In this document: one piece after another, positions 1 through 9,640 of the stretch
Layout of the letters: each line of letters starts with the position of its first letter
Numbering within the stretch: position 1 is the stretch's first letter
Assembly: GCA_002224055.1 (NCBI GenBank)
Contig: AZLU01000077.1
Span: 1 to 64,000 of the forward strand
From: Pezizomycotina sp. ARF18
Lineage: Eukaryota; Ascomycota
Direction: 5' to 3'
Length of the DNA: 64,000 nucleotides
Translations under genes and position numbers: made by a program
The notes under the pieces: generated by a model
What the model saw: the letters and a program-made list of their open reading frames with translations, nothing else
Databases searched by the model: none
What the model was told of the DNA's origin: nothing

Positions 1-345
1 TTTATCTTTTTTTAAATTTTATATATAAGAATATTAGCTATATTAAAATAAACTTAAGAATAATCTAGTAATAATATTATTAATATTAAGATATAATTAA
101 GAAGATAAATATATAGGGTATATTAATTAAGGCATAAATTTAATATTATTATTTAAATATTATATCGTATACTATAAATAGATATTCTTAGTATATATAT
201 AATATCTTAGGCAGGTAACCTAGCCCGGGTAGGATTAGGCCGGTTATCTGCCGGGCGGGCTTAAACTATTAGGGTACCCGCTGAGCGGGCCGGAGGCCTT
301 GAAAACCCGCCCGAACCCGCCCGGCATCACATAGAATAATAATCA
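1..345. repeat. AT-rich block ending in a GC-rich element terminus
   Basis: Positions 1-205 are very AT-rich with no reading frame. Positions 206-335 switch abruptly to GC-rich sequence made of CCGGGCGGG/CCCGCCCG words. The junction AATATCTTAGGCAGGTAACC resembles the junction at 883-900 (AAATATCTTAGCGGGTTAAC) and the inner edge of the right end of the 7052-9372 element. I infer that this is the right-hand end of a related but diverged copy whose body lies outside the window. The outer boundary is not clear. Confidence 0.45.
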
Positions 346-599
346 ACGCGTAAGATAGCGCTATTAATTTTTATAAATACGTTATCGAGTAAAAAGCTAG
401 TTAATAATAATTATATTTTAGTTAGAAATAAATTACTGTTATTAAAAATCTTTATATATTATTATTATTTTTTTATATATAAATTAACATTATTAATAAA
501 AATATCTTTAAGCTTAAAAAGTTAACAATAAGCTTTTAACTTAGCTTAATAAGCGCTAGAGAAAACTAAAAAAATAAAGTAGCCTGTTAACGCGCTTAG
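346..599. other. AT-rich non-coding DNA
   Basis: Low-complexity AT-rich sequence between two element ends, rich in TpA and poor in CpA, as expected after repeat-induced point mutation (inference). It includes a run of ATT units near 455-470. No coding signal is seen. Confidence 0.5.
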
Positions 600-969
600 T
601 AATTACCTATACTATAGAGATACCGGTGCTCTGCTATAGAGCATGTTAGTAGATAGATATAAAATATTAAGCTATAGTATAGAAATATTAGCAGATAGAT
701 ATAGAGATGTTAGTGACGATATAGAGATTAAGCTATAGTATAGCAGATTAGTAGATAGGGATATTATTGGCTAGTAAATATATAATAAATAATATTATAA
801 ATATATAATAAATTATATATAAAATAATTCCCAAATCGATATAAAAATACGAAATAAAATATAAAATTATATAAAAATATCTTAGCGGGTTAACCCGACC
901 GTATCGGGCCCGGCCCGGCGCCTTAACCCGATCGGGTCGAGCACTGAACCCGGGTTCGACCTAGAACGC
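600..969. mobile_element. Right-end fragment of the TIR element family
   Basis: This segment matches the right end of the 7052-9372 element in order. First come diverged copies of the subterminal array words (ATACCGGTGCTCTGCTATAG; AGATGTTAGTAGATAGATAT). Next is an AT-rich TIR core with AAATTATATATAAAATAATT, then the GC-rich terminus that begins GCGGGTTAACCCGACCG and ends CCTAGAACGC before TA. No matching left end lies upstream in the window, so the copy is truncated or interrupted by the sequence at 1-599. It is non-coding. Confidence 0.7.
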
Positions 970-1260
970 TAGTTATAAATACTTAGCTCGTCGAGTCGAG
1001 CTCTAAAGTCAGTTAAAAAAGTCGAGTCTAATTATTAAATAGGTGGCCATCTAAATTAAGTACTAGTAAAATTCTTTTTTCTAGATTAGTATTATTTCTA
1101 TTTATATTTATCTTAACTTAGAAACCCTTAGTTAATAGGCGATATCTAAAAATCGGACGGTTAAAAAGGGCTAAAAATAACGCGTTTTATAGTTTTATAC
1201 CCGCTCTCTATATACCCTCGAGCTCGCCTTTAGGCCTAATTATCTATGCGGGGAGTTATT
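970..1260. other. AT-rich flank
   Basis: TpA-rich sequence outside the element end. It includes the repeated word GTCGAG (981-1025) and no reading frame of note. AT-richness stops near 1250, where ordinary composition begins. Confidence 0.4.
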
Positions 1261-1341
1261 AAGACTAAGAGGTTATGAGTAAGATAGATATGAGGTAGAG
1301 GTGATGTTGGCCTGGAGGAGGAAAGTTCCTTGTGTCGACTT

Positions 1342-1731
1342 ATGACAATCCCTCCAAAAGGCAACTTTGGGGGTCATAAGTTTGCACATATGAGGATGGA
1401 ATGCCTTCATCTCGATCCCAACCACCAGAAATCAGTTAACTCCAATGGCAGAACGTCTCAAAGAGCTACTCTGGATGGCATCGCTTTTCCTATTCAGTAC
1501 GAGCGGAGCTTCATGGCCAAACCAGGCCGCCTTACGAAACAACGGCAACGGCAGAAGCACCGGAGCTTCGTAGAACAGGTAGCTGCCTCTTGGAGAGCCC
1601 TGACCAGCCAGAAACTTTCGCAGGCTGTACTAAGCGGGATCCAGCATCTCCTCAGGGCGTTGATAGTTGGAAAAGGCCTTCGAGAACTTACTTCTGTAGT
1701 CATATACACAGCACAGTGGATGGAACCATGA
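1342..1731 (+). CDS. Unrecognised open frame, possible gene remnant
   Basis: An ATG-initiated frame of 130 codons starts just inside the boundary where the AT-rich block ends. The product is basic (for example KPGRLTKQRQRQKHRSFVEQ) and has no signal peptide, transmembrane segment or motif that I recognise. The frame one base ahead is also open over much of the stretch (1590-1784), and an opposite-strand frame of about 90 codons overlaps it. Coding status is therefore uncertain, and chance openness in GC-balanced DNA is the main alternative. Confidence 0.22.
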   Translation: MTIPPKGNFGGHKFAHMRMECLHLDPNHQKSVNSNGRTSQRATLDGIAFPIQYERSFMAKPGRLTKQRQRQKHRSFVEQVAASWRALTSQKLSQAVLSGIQHLLRALIVGKGLRELTSVVIYTAQWMEP

Positions 1732-1784
1732 TTCCTTCCTTGCAAGGTTTCGACCTTGCGTCCCATAGAAAACCTGCTAGATAA

Positions 1785-3650
1785 AAGCTGCTTTGAGGTT
1801 AAGAAGTCCTTGCTTTCTTTCTTTTGTTTCTTGTTCCTTTCCTTTTTCTCTTCCTTCTTCTGCTCTTCCTTTCGTCTCTGTTCGCCTAAGAATGATATGA
1901 TGTAACGTTATATTCCTATTAGCAAGGTCATTCATCGTATTCTGTTCCGGGCTGTGGTTAGGTAAGTTATTTCTTGAAATATGCTATTTCGGTTTTTATT
2001 TCGATGATTTCCATTGTTAGCTGGCTACTTTCAAGGCGTCCGGTAAATGTTTCATGCTTGTCTTATAAAAACAGGTAATGCTGCTATTATTTATTCCTAT
2101 ATTCTATTCTTTTAACCAGATCTAGAACCTATTTGTTTGTGTATTAACTGCAAAAAAGGCCTCACGCGAGGCTGATTCTCAATTTTATAATATTATCGAA
2201 ATGATATTCTCCCGAAAGCGTATAAGGGTCGATATTGTTGAGCATGCTACAGAGCCTTTATTTTTTTTTTATTTTTTTTTTCTATTTGTCTATTCAAGCG
2301 TGTCACGAAAACCCAGCCTTTCTTTTTTTTTTTTTTACTATGGCAGAGAGAAATACTCAAGCTAGTCTAGAGACTCTCCACCCGTTGAAATATATTCTCC
2401 TATAACGAATGCCTTTGCTTTAATTCCCTTCTAGTGGCGGAAGCAGTCCTTATTCTTGTTTGAAGGTTCCAAGGCTAGGAAAGAAGCAACAAAGAAAAGC
2501 AAAATAATAATCAAGTAGTAATAATTCTAATAAATAAAAAATTAAAAAATAAATAAATTAATTAAAAAAAGAGAGTTTTTTTTTAATATATATATATATA
2601 TATAATATATAAGTACCTTATATATACAAGTGAAATCACTTAGCAACAACAATGATTATTTAAACCTTATTTGCTATTGGTTATTTTTTTTTTTAATTTT
2701 TTTTTAGTATAAAAATATCACCAGCGCTCAGGAAACTGGGGGAAACAAAAAATAATTCTGCCATCCGGACAACGGATACATTCTTTTCTCCATAAAAGTA
2801 CAAGCCTTCCTCTCTTCAACGAACGCCCGTCGGAGCTGCAGAGCTCCAGTCCCTCGGCCGGCAGATCTCAGGACCGACAAGATCACCTCGCAGGCCCACA
2901 CCTCGACAGGAAGCTCTGCCTCAGCAAGGAGCGGATAACGCACCTCAAAAGGCCGCCAGGACCACGCACTACAAGCAACGTAAAGTACTCAACCCAATCC
3001 GAGCTGGCGCTCAACACCGGCGTTACTGGTCTCCTTGCTCTCCTCCTGCTACGTACTCACACACTCCAATATCCTCGTCATCATTTAGATCCCGCACTGT
3101 GAGACCAGCCGCCCGCCTCCTGCCTTCCTTCACGTCCTCCTTTCAATAATTAGATTTTATTGTTTAAGTTTTGCCACTGCAGGATCTTGCTTCAGTGTTG
3201 AAAGATCGAAGTTTGTAGCTCCCCTGTTGTCAAATCCTCGTCGTATCCACTGTTAGCTCCGCAAAACCGTCACCACTGCACATCACCAACTCCATTTGCT
3301 TTGAAAGCTTAGGACGGAAAAATCAACACACCAAAGACGCGAGTCTTTAGTCAACAACGGGGAAAGGAATCGCTTTAGCTCCGTTTCATATCGAACTTTT
3401 TTTATAGCTTTCTTCAATCTTAAAGTATGACCTCCAGATGCCCAAGACCATTAATACAAAACCTAGTAGAAGCTAACTACTAGATGTCTCTCTCACGGCG
3501 TATTAAGATGTGTTGGCATACGCTTATGACGAAAGTTCCGAGGCTGGTATTCGGTAGCCAGCAGCAGCCGCACTCGCACATCCATGACAACCACCGTCAG
3601 CACAGGCACCGAATCCACCATCAAACAGAGGGTTTCTGCTCCGACAACCG
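1785..3650. other. Gene-poor DNA with pyrimidine and AT tracts
   Basis: No convincing gene. It holds pyrimidine-rich stretches (1800-1880), T-runs near 2262-2335, an (AT)n microsatellite at about 2588-2618 and a more GC-rich part from 2780 to 3650. That last part may be outer sequence of the relic downstream, but I could not follow a frame through it. Confidence 0.4.
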
Positions 3651-3659
3651 TCAACTGTA

Positions 3660-4510
3660 AAACTTACAAATGGAGCACCTTGCGCAGCTCAACAGTATCC
3701 TCAGCTGTCTAGCCGAAAAGCTGGAAAATAACAAGTTGGAGATAATTTTATTGCCTTTGAAGGCGTGGAGGGTGATGCATTTGAAGATTCCAAACCAAGA
3801 GAGACAGCAATTCCCTGGAGTGCACTTGTAGGCTCGACTATGACTCTTCCACCAATATTCTCATCATTAGGATTCCACCGGCTATCACGAACTCGGACAT
3901 ACCCTGTTATGAACCAGGTCTTCTACCGTGTTAGAGAGATGGGATGTGAAGAAGAACTTCTTCCTACGGGAGCGAAACGATGAGGATTCGGAGGGACCAG
4001 GAGCGCAGCTCTAAGGAAGGGACAGCACAATCCGCCCCAGCTCCCGTAGGCCGCGTGATATCCAAGTTTGGTCATCGAAGCAGGCTACTCCGAAAGCTGG
4101 GAAACCTACGTGCCGACGCGCAAAGTGGTTCAAATGTCATCTGGAAAGGTTAGGATCGTCATTGTCTGTTCGATCATATTAGAAAGAAAGAGATCAGGCT
4201 TAAGAAGTGGATCCCGGTCGACGCTGGGCAAACGAGGAGTGGGACGACTTTGATTCCGAGTTGTCCAGAAACTTGTCATTACGAAGCGTGATCAGAGAGA
4301 CGGGAGAGTTGATGGGGAGTATGTTAACCTTCGCAGGCCGACAGCAAAGGTCACTTTTATGTGGAAGGTGCACCGCTTATGATGAATTTTCCAACTGTTT
4401 GCATAGGTGCCGAATCAACGCAATGAGCTGGAGAAAGATCTCATATCGATGCAGAGTCTTGGCATCTATTGCTATCAGGTCTTTCAGGGATAAAAAGTCA
4501 TATATATAAC
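3660..4510 (+). pseudogene. Decayed copy of a fungal PD-(D/E)XK / Uma2-like dispersed gene family
   Basis: Successive fragments in the order expected for one protein lie in different plus-strand frames. A leucine-rich start is near 3671 (EHLAQLNSILSCLAEKLEN). A strand region at about 3815-3885 reads LDYDSSTNILIIRIPPA. Next, about 3930-3990 gives FLRERNDEDSEGP, about 4066-4160 gives SLVIEAGYSES and later KVRIVIVCSII, and about 4196-4240 gives EIRLKKWIPVDAGQTRSG. A later fragment, VNLRRPTAKVTFMWKV, is near 4326. The LVIEAGYSES and KV-I-V pattern is what I recall from fungal multicopy proteins related to Uma2-like nucleases of the PD-(D/E)XK superfamily. In that superfamily the Glu after the Leu-Val-Ile strand belongs to the active site. 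Several frame changes and in-frame stops make it non-functional. The family assignment rests on motif memory, not a search. Confidence 0.5.
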
Positions 4511-5039
4511 CAACGAGAAAAAAAGCGAAGACCGCCTTACAATATGTTGACCAGATTCCCTTCTATAGTATAATACGTCTATAACATCTCTATCCCGTTG
4601 TTTAGCGCCTCTCTTTCGCTAAATCGGCAATGTCATCTAGACATCTTGTTATATTGCAGCCTATTCACCTAGCGATAGTTCATATCTTTGCCTCTTCATT
4701 CTTTGTGTTCAATGCAGGCAAGCTACAAACAGAAAGTGTCCCATCGAATTTTCTTTCAAAGAAAAAGAGGATAAACTCAAACTATACGATTGCTTAAAAA
4801 AGAAGTTCGAATCCTTATCCTTCCACCCCTTCTGATTTGGCCCTCCGTCTCTATCTTCAAATTTCTCGTTCACGTCTCTCTTGCTCTCCTGTTGGCTCTT
4901 CCTCAAATAACCATCCAACCCAACATCCGGCCCTTCATCCTCCACACTTGCGCAATTTTTGGCCTCTTCCTTCACTTTTCGCTTTGAATCGCAAGTATTT
5001 CCTTTTTCCTTCTTTTCCCTTTTTCCTTCCTTCTTTCTC

Positions 5040-5520
5040 CTGTTCCCGCCCCACCTCGTATTTGCAAATTTCCCCGCGGCTGCAGTCTCCTCGTTCATCG
5101 CCATATTCAAGAGCATTTTGTTGGCTCTCTCGGCGGTCAAAAAGATTGGCTCGCTATCGACGCCAGTTTTCAGGATCTGAAAAAATTCTCTCTAGACATA
5201 TTCGATGTTGCCACGTCTTGACGTGACTGGTTGAATGCCGCTTCGAAACAATTTTTTTTATCCCGAAGGATAGCAGCGCAGGAAAGACCATGAGCATCTC
5301 TTTATCAAATCACCGAATCCCTGCGTGACAGATTGGTTTTCCTGAACGCGCAGTAGTTAGATCTCGAAAATGAGTTGGTCCTTTATCGACTCCTAGCTTC
5401 AAAAGCGGCGGCTACAAACATCGTTCGTCCGTGGTGTTTCCGGCCTTTTCTGGGTCCGATGTTCCTACTGGCGGCTCATACCACTCACGGGCAGATACCT
5501 CCTCCTGATACTTTCTGAGT
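5040..5520 (+). pseudogene. Coding-like relic with coiled-coil character, family unknown
   Basis: One plus-strand frame reads as natural protein for about 160 codons. It starts near PPRICKFPRGCSLLVHRHIQ and passes through DWLAIDASFQDLKKFSLDIF, ASLYQITESLRDRLVFLNAQ and LDLENELVLYRLLASKAA, reaching AAHTTHGQIPPPDTF. It is interrupted by only three internal stops. These are TGA or TAG codons of the kind C-to-T change makes from CGA or CAG, and the middle has heptad-like leucines. The opposite-strand frame 4709-5140 is open as well but low in complexity. I do not recognise a family. A random frame of this length would be expected to hold seven or eight stops, so the case is suggestive only. Confidence 0.3.
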
Positions 5521-6045
5521 AAGTAGGTTTCTTCGGCCTTCAAAGCTTTGCTAACTTCTTGCTAATATGCTTGCTTCTGCTTCCACATTGACTCTTCGAA
5601 CTCGTCGCCCTTTTATTTTCGAGAGATTAGTAGCTGCGTAGCCGCCATAGCCATCTGGAGGGTGAAGCAATGGCCGTTGTATTGTGGGATGCTGCTAATA
5701 CGTAATCGCTTTTCCTATTCGTTTCTTTCTTGTTTTTCTTTCATTTCTTTTCTTGCCGGTATATGTTGGATTTTCGACGAAGCTGCTCCTCGTTTTTTTT
5801 TTAATTTTTATCGGGTTGTCGTCGTTTAGTGGCGGGATGTACAGATTTGCATGGAAAGTACTGTCGGAAGGACCTTGGAGGAGTTTTTGTATCTCTGTCA
5901 TTTGAAGCAATGGAGTCTTTTATAGAAAGTAAAAAAATAAATAAATAAATAAATAAAAAGAACCTCGAACAAAGAAATAGAATTACTTAAAAGTAATAAA
6001 ATATTTCAAAGAATCTTTCAAAAAAAAAAAAAAAAAAAAGAATAA
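5521..6045. other. Non-coding, A/T-rich
   Basis: No gene recognised. It contains pyrimidine-rich sequence near 5690-5810, a tetranucleotide AAAT run at about 5934-5958 and an 18-nt A-run at 6020-6038. On the minus strand that A-run is the T-stretch directly downstream of the tRNA relic. Confidence 0.4.
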
Positions 6046-6113
6046 TGGCTGGAGCGAGATTGGAACTCGCGCGGTTTCCCACTAGATCCTGATTCTACCT
6101 GGAACGTCTCTTG
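6046..6113 (-). pseudogene. tRNA-Leu (CAA-like) relic, 3' half with Pol III terminator
   Basis: Read on the minus strand, the segment ends in a good tRNA 3' half. It has the 3' anticodon-stem strand AATCAGG and a class-II variable arm with a GTGG-GAAA-CCGC hairpin. The T arm pairs GCGAG with CTCGC around a seven-base loop TTCCAAT, and the acceptor 3' strand is CCAGCC. A T-run of 18 follows as a Pol III terminator. A long variable arm plus a CCAAGAG-type loop with intron-like sequence suggests the intron-containing Leu-CAA isoacceptor. The 5' half does not form a D arm, and no 5' partner of the acceptor strand is present. The T loop has TTCCA where TTCGA is standard. This is most likely a truncated or diverged pseudogene. 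Confidence 0.5.
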
Positions 6114-7049
6114 GTCATTTTTCAGCGGCGAGTGATAGTGTTGGCGCGTACAGATCCACATTTACGCAAGAAGAGTGACAAATGGAAATTGTAATCACGT
6201 ACGCTCATTTTGGAGGAATTGCCAGGAGAATCATAAAGGAACATACTTCACGATGAGAATCGCGAGGAATTGGAACAGATAGGAAAACAGGGGCCAAAAG
6301 TCGACTCAATGCTCTTTAGAGGTAAATGGGTAAGCATCAACAAAAAAAAAATATATATATTTTTTGAAACCCATGTTACTCTGAAGAATTGATCATCGAA
6401 TTTAGGAGGAATTTTTTTTACCCGACGGAGCTGCTATAGTATTCTCCTGTCGCTTGTGTTTGGGAGCGGCCGGGCACGAGACAAGTATTCTCCCTTCAAT
6501 TATCTTCTTGGGCGATTTTTATATATATATATATATATATTTTAAAGGCTTCACCTTCGTCTCGTACGTCGCCGGTTTTTCGGCTCCCACCAGTCTGCGA
6601 AGGGTTTGGGCAGAAATATTCGACCCTACCTTATATCTAAGGTTTGTGCCATATCGACTAAGGGGACATATCCCTTGTGGGATTGTTTCCTAGCGGGTTT
6701 TTCTTCCTATCCGATTGGTACCTTGTGGGCAAAACTTACCAACCTGATAACCCGATACAGGGAGATAAGGGAAAGGGATATTCCGTGCGGGTGATTTCTC
6801 GTAAGGACTGACACATCTCTTTGCCGTTCCGAGTCTTCCCTTGCGGGAATTATCCAGTAGCGCCGCATCCCTTAGCTGCTGAAGTGTGACGAAAAAGGTA
6901 CGTACCCACAAAATCTTCTTTACACAGAGACGATACTGAGTAAAATTCTCAAGCGGTTAAAAAAAGGGCAAGATTAGCGTCCCTCAATTTTCAACATTTC
7001 AAATTCGACCAGAAATCAAATCAAATTAGAAAGGACCATTTCCTGAACC
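6114..7049. other. Gene-poor DNA left of the TIR element
   Basis: No gene recognised. It contains a (TA)n microsatellite at about 6519-6541 and small open frames at 6454-6911 on both strands that share no motif with any family I know. The stretch 6600-6800 repeats motifs such as CCTTGTGGG and CCGTGCGG with AGGGAAAGGGATA-like words, so it may itself be an old repeat. Confidence 0.35.
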
Positions 7050-7280
7050 TAGTGTTTGAGGCCGGCGGGCCGGGCCGGGTTTGGGCACCTCTGACCCGCC
7101 CGCCGGGTAACCCGGCCCGGCCCGGCCGATCCGGGCTAACCGCCAAGACATTTTTATATATAAAAAATAATTCTATTTGTAGATATTTTTATATAATTTA
7201 TATTTTATTTTGCATTTTTACATCGATTTAGGAATTATTTTATATATAATTTATTATATTATTATATATACCTGCTAGCT

Positions 7281-7640
7281 AACAACATCTCCATGTCCAT
7301 CTACCAACATCTCCATGCAGAGCACCGGTATCTCCATGCCATAGGGCAACATCCCCATAGCATGGGGCAATATCTCTATGCAGAGCACCGGTATCTCCAT
7401 ACATGAAGCAACATCCCTATGCTATAGCTCAACATCTCCATATCCATCCACTAACATCTCCATAGTAGTACACCGGTATCCCTATACCATAGGCAATATC
7501 TCCATGTCTATCTACCAACATCTCTATACCATAGCTCAACATCTCTATATCCGCTACCAACAACTCCATATCCATCCACTAATATCCCGATAGCAGACAC
7601 CGGTATCCCTATACCATAGCTTAACACCATAGGTGTCCTC
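7281..7640 (+). repeat. Left subterminal array of about 21-bp modular repeats
   Basis: The array is built from a constant word ACATCTCCAT (or AATATCTCTAT variants) followed by one of three tails: GTCCATCTACC, GCAGAGCACCGGT, or GCCATAGGGC / GCTATAGCTC. Tails alternate in a loosely ordered series, and the ACCGGT tail returns about every 65-90 bp (7323, 7388, 7471, 7592). The same words appear in reverse complement in the right array. Arrays like this often carry transposase binding sites in DNA transposons, which is an inference here. Confidence 0.7.
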
Positions 7641-8584
7641 CTACCAATATTACTATATTATATCCCTACATCAAACCAACATATTAGCAAAACCTTTAAA
7701 ACCAGAGATAAACTAGAGAATCCTACTTACCGATACTAAACTACTACCGTATCTAATACCAAATAATAGAGGATTAGGTCATTTTTATTAAAAACTAGGG
7801 AGGGGGAAGAAAAGACAGTATTATAAGATAATACCGCTACCCCTTATATTAGACCCCAAAATCCCGACTTATCTTTATAAATTCCTATATTATAATATAG
7901 ATAACTTAGAGATTTAAAGTAAAAACTATAGAGAAGTCTTATTTTTTTAAACTTAAAGAGAATTATTCTTTAGAAAAATTAAGATTTTAATCTTAAAACT
8001 ATTAATTCTATTAATTAAACCCTATATTTCGGTATTAAAAAAAACGGCTAATAAAGATAAAAAATATTTTTTATAAACGTCTTAAAGCTATTAGAACCCC
8101 TTATATCCTTTTCTACTTAACTCTTTCTAATCTTAAAATTATTAAATTTTTAAGGATCTATAGTAGTAATCTATAGATAATTAAGAAAATTTTATCTATT
8201 TAAGCGCTATATAACTTATATTAAGCCCTAAGAGCGGTTTAGATAAAAAAGAGGTCTTTATAGCTTTAGACCGTTTATAAGAAATATTTTTTACCTCTAC
8301 TAGCCGTTTTTTAATATTAAAAAAATATTAAATCCTAATAGTAGTCTACTTAAGGTATTAAAAAGGACTTTCCCTTTAAGTTTATAGAACTTAGACTTTT
8401 TTATAGTTTTAACTTTAATTCTCTAAGTTCTCTAAAGTACTCTATAGCTAATCGCGGTATATTATAGAATTCTAGCTATTCTCCCGTGTATATACCTCTA
8501 TAACTTAGAATATAACGGTAGTTTAGTATTAGTAAGTAGAATCTCTCTAGTTTTATCTCTCTAGTTTTAAAGATTTTACTAATA

Positions 8585-9126
8585 TATTAGTTTAATATAG
8601 GGATATAATATAGTAATATTAGTAGAAGGATATCTATAGTATTAAGCTATAGTATAGGAATACGGTACTCTGTTATAGAGATATTAGTAGATAGATATAA
8701 AGATATTACCCTATAGCATAGAGATACCGGTACCCTACTATAGAGATATTAGTAGACGGATATGGAGATATTGAGCTATGGTATAGAGATGTTGGTAGAT
8801 AGATATAGAGATATTGCCCTGTACCATAGGGATACCGGTGCTCTGCTATAGAGATATTAAGCCATGTTATAGAGATATTAGTAAATAGATATAGAGATGT
8901 TGGTAGATGAATATAGAGATATTGGTAGATAGATATGGAGATGTTGAGCTATAGCATAGAGATGTTAGTAGATAGATATAGAGATATTACCCTATATTAT
9001 GGGGATACCGGTGCTCTGCATAAAGATGTTGAGCCATGCTATAGAGATGTTGGTAGATAGATATGGAGATATTAGTAGATAGATATAGAGATATTAAGCT
9101 ATAGTATAGGAACGTTTATAGATAGA
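8585..9126 (-). repeat. Right subterminal array, inverted and more mutated
   Basis: This is the reverse-orientation counterpart of the left array. Units read AGATATTAGTAGATAGATAT, ATACCGGTGCTCTGCTATAG and ATTGAGCTATGGTATAGAG. Relative to the left array, most CA/TG steps have become TA, although the ACCGGT word is kept at about 8668-9010. It is longer than the left array by roughly 180 bp. Confidence 0.65.
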
Positions 9127-9374
9127 AATGTTGTTAGCTAGTAAATATAATAATAAATAATATTATAAATAATATAATAAATTATATATAAAATAATTTC
9201 TAAATCGATATAAAAATGCGAAATAAAATATAAAATTATATAAAATATCTATAAATAGATTTTTTATATATAAAAATGTCTTGGCGGGTTAACCCGACCG
9301 TACCGGGCCGGGGCCGGATACCCGGCCCGGCGGTTAAATCCTAAATCCTAACCCGGGTTCGACCTAGAACGCTA

Positions 9375-9640
9375 AATATGATAGTTAACTAGCTATAGAA
9401 ATATCTAAGCGTATAGTATTACCTAATAAGTTAATAAAATAGAGTTTTATTAATTATTATTCTTATATCGATAAGCTTTTTATTAGAATATATATATATA
9501 GGGGCCCGGAGCTACGATAGTACCGGGATAGTTATTTATTTATTCATTTTATATAGTAGCCACCGTTGTCTTAGTAACTGGCTCGTAGGCTAGTGGTGGC
9601 TCGCAGGCTAGTGCGCCACGTTAATCCCCCGGTATAAATT
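9375..9640. other. Transition from AT-rich block to balanced DNA
   Basis: AT-rich to about 9500, then balanced sequence. It includes an imperfect direct repeat GGCTCGTAGGCTAGTG / GGCTCGCAGGCTAGTG at about 9581-9613. No gene is seen. Confidence 0.35.

Larger units (their letters stand above)
7052..9372. mobile_element. Non-autonomous TIR DNA transposon with modular subterminal arrays
   Basis: The 2.32 kb unit is bounded by TA on both sides (7050-7051 and 9373-9374). The inverted repeats are about 240 bp: 7052-7290 matches the reverse complement of 9127-9372, including CGCCAAGACATTTTTATATA and AATTATTTTATATATAATTT. Just inside lie inverted arrays of short repeats (about 7281-7640 and 8585-9126). 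The centre, about 7680-8580, is AT-rich and carries no open frame or transposase motif. TA duplication fits the Tc1/mariner-type superfamilies, but with no transposase this is only a hint. Heavy TpA enrichment points to repeat-induced point mutation. Partial relatives lie at 600-969 and probably at 206-335. Confidence 0.75.

Noticed and set aside
4709-5226. Long overlapping frames on both strands (143 codons minus, 129 codons plus)
   Set aside because: Both are low in complexity (Lys/Glu-rich or Phe/Ser/Pro-rich) because of pyrimidine-rich DNA. A third frame looks more natural and is reported as a relic.
7281-7640. CRISPR-like spaced repeat pattern
   Set aside because: The units have a constant word with only three recurring tails, not unique spacers. 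They sit inside an inverted-repeat element of a eukaryotic genome, and no cas-like genes are present.
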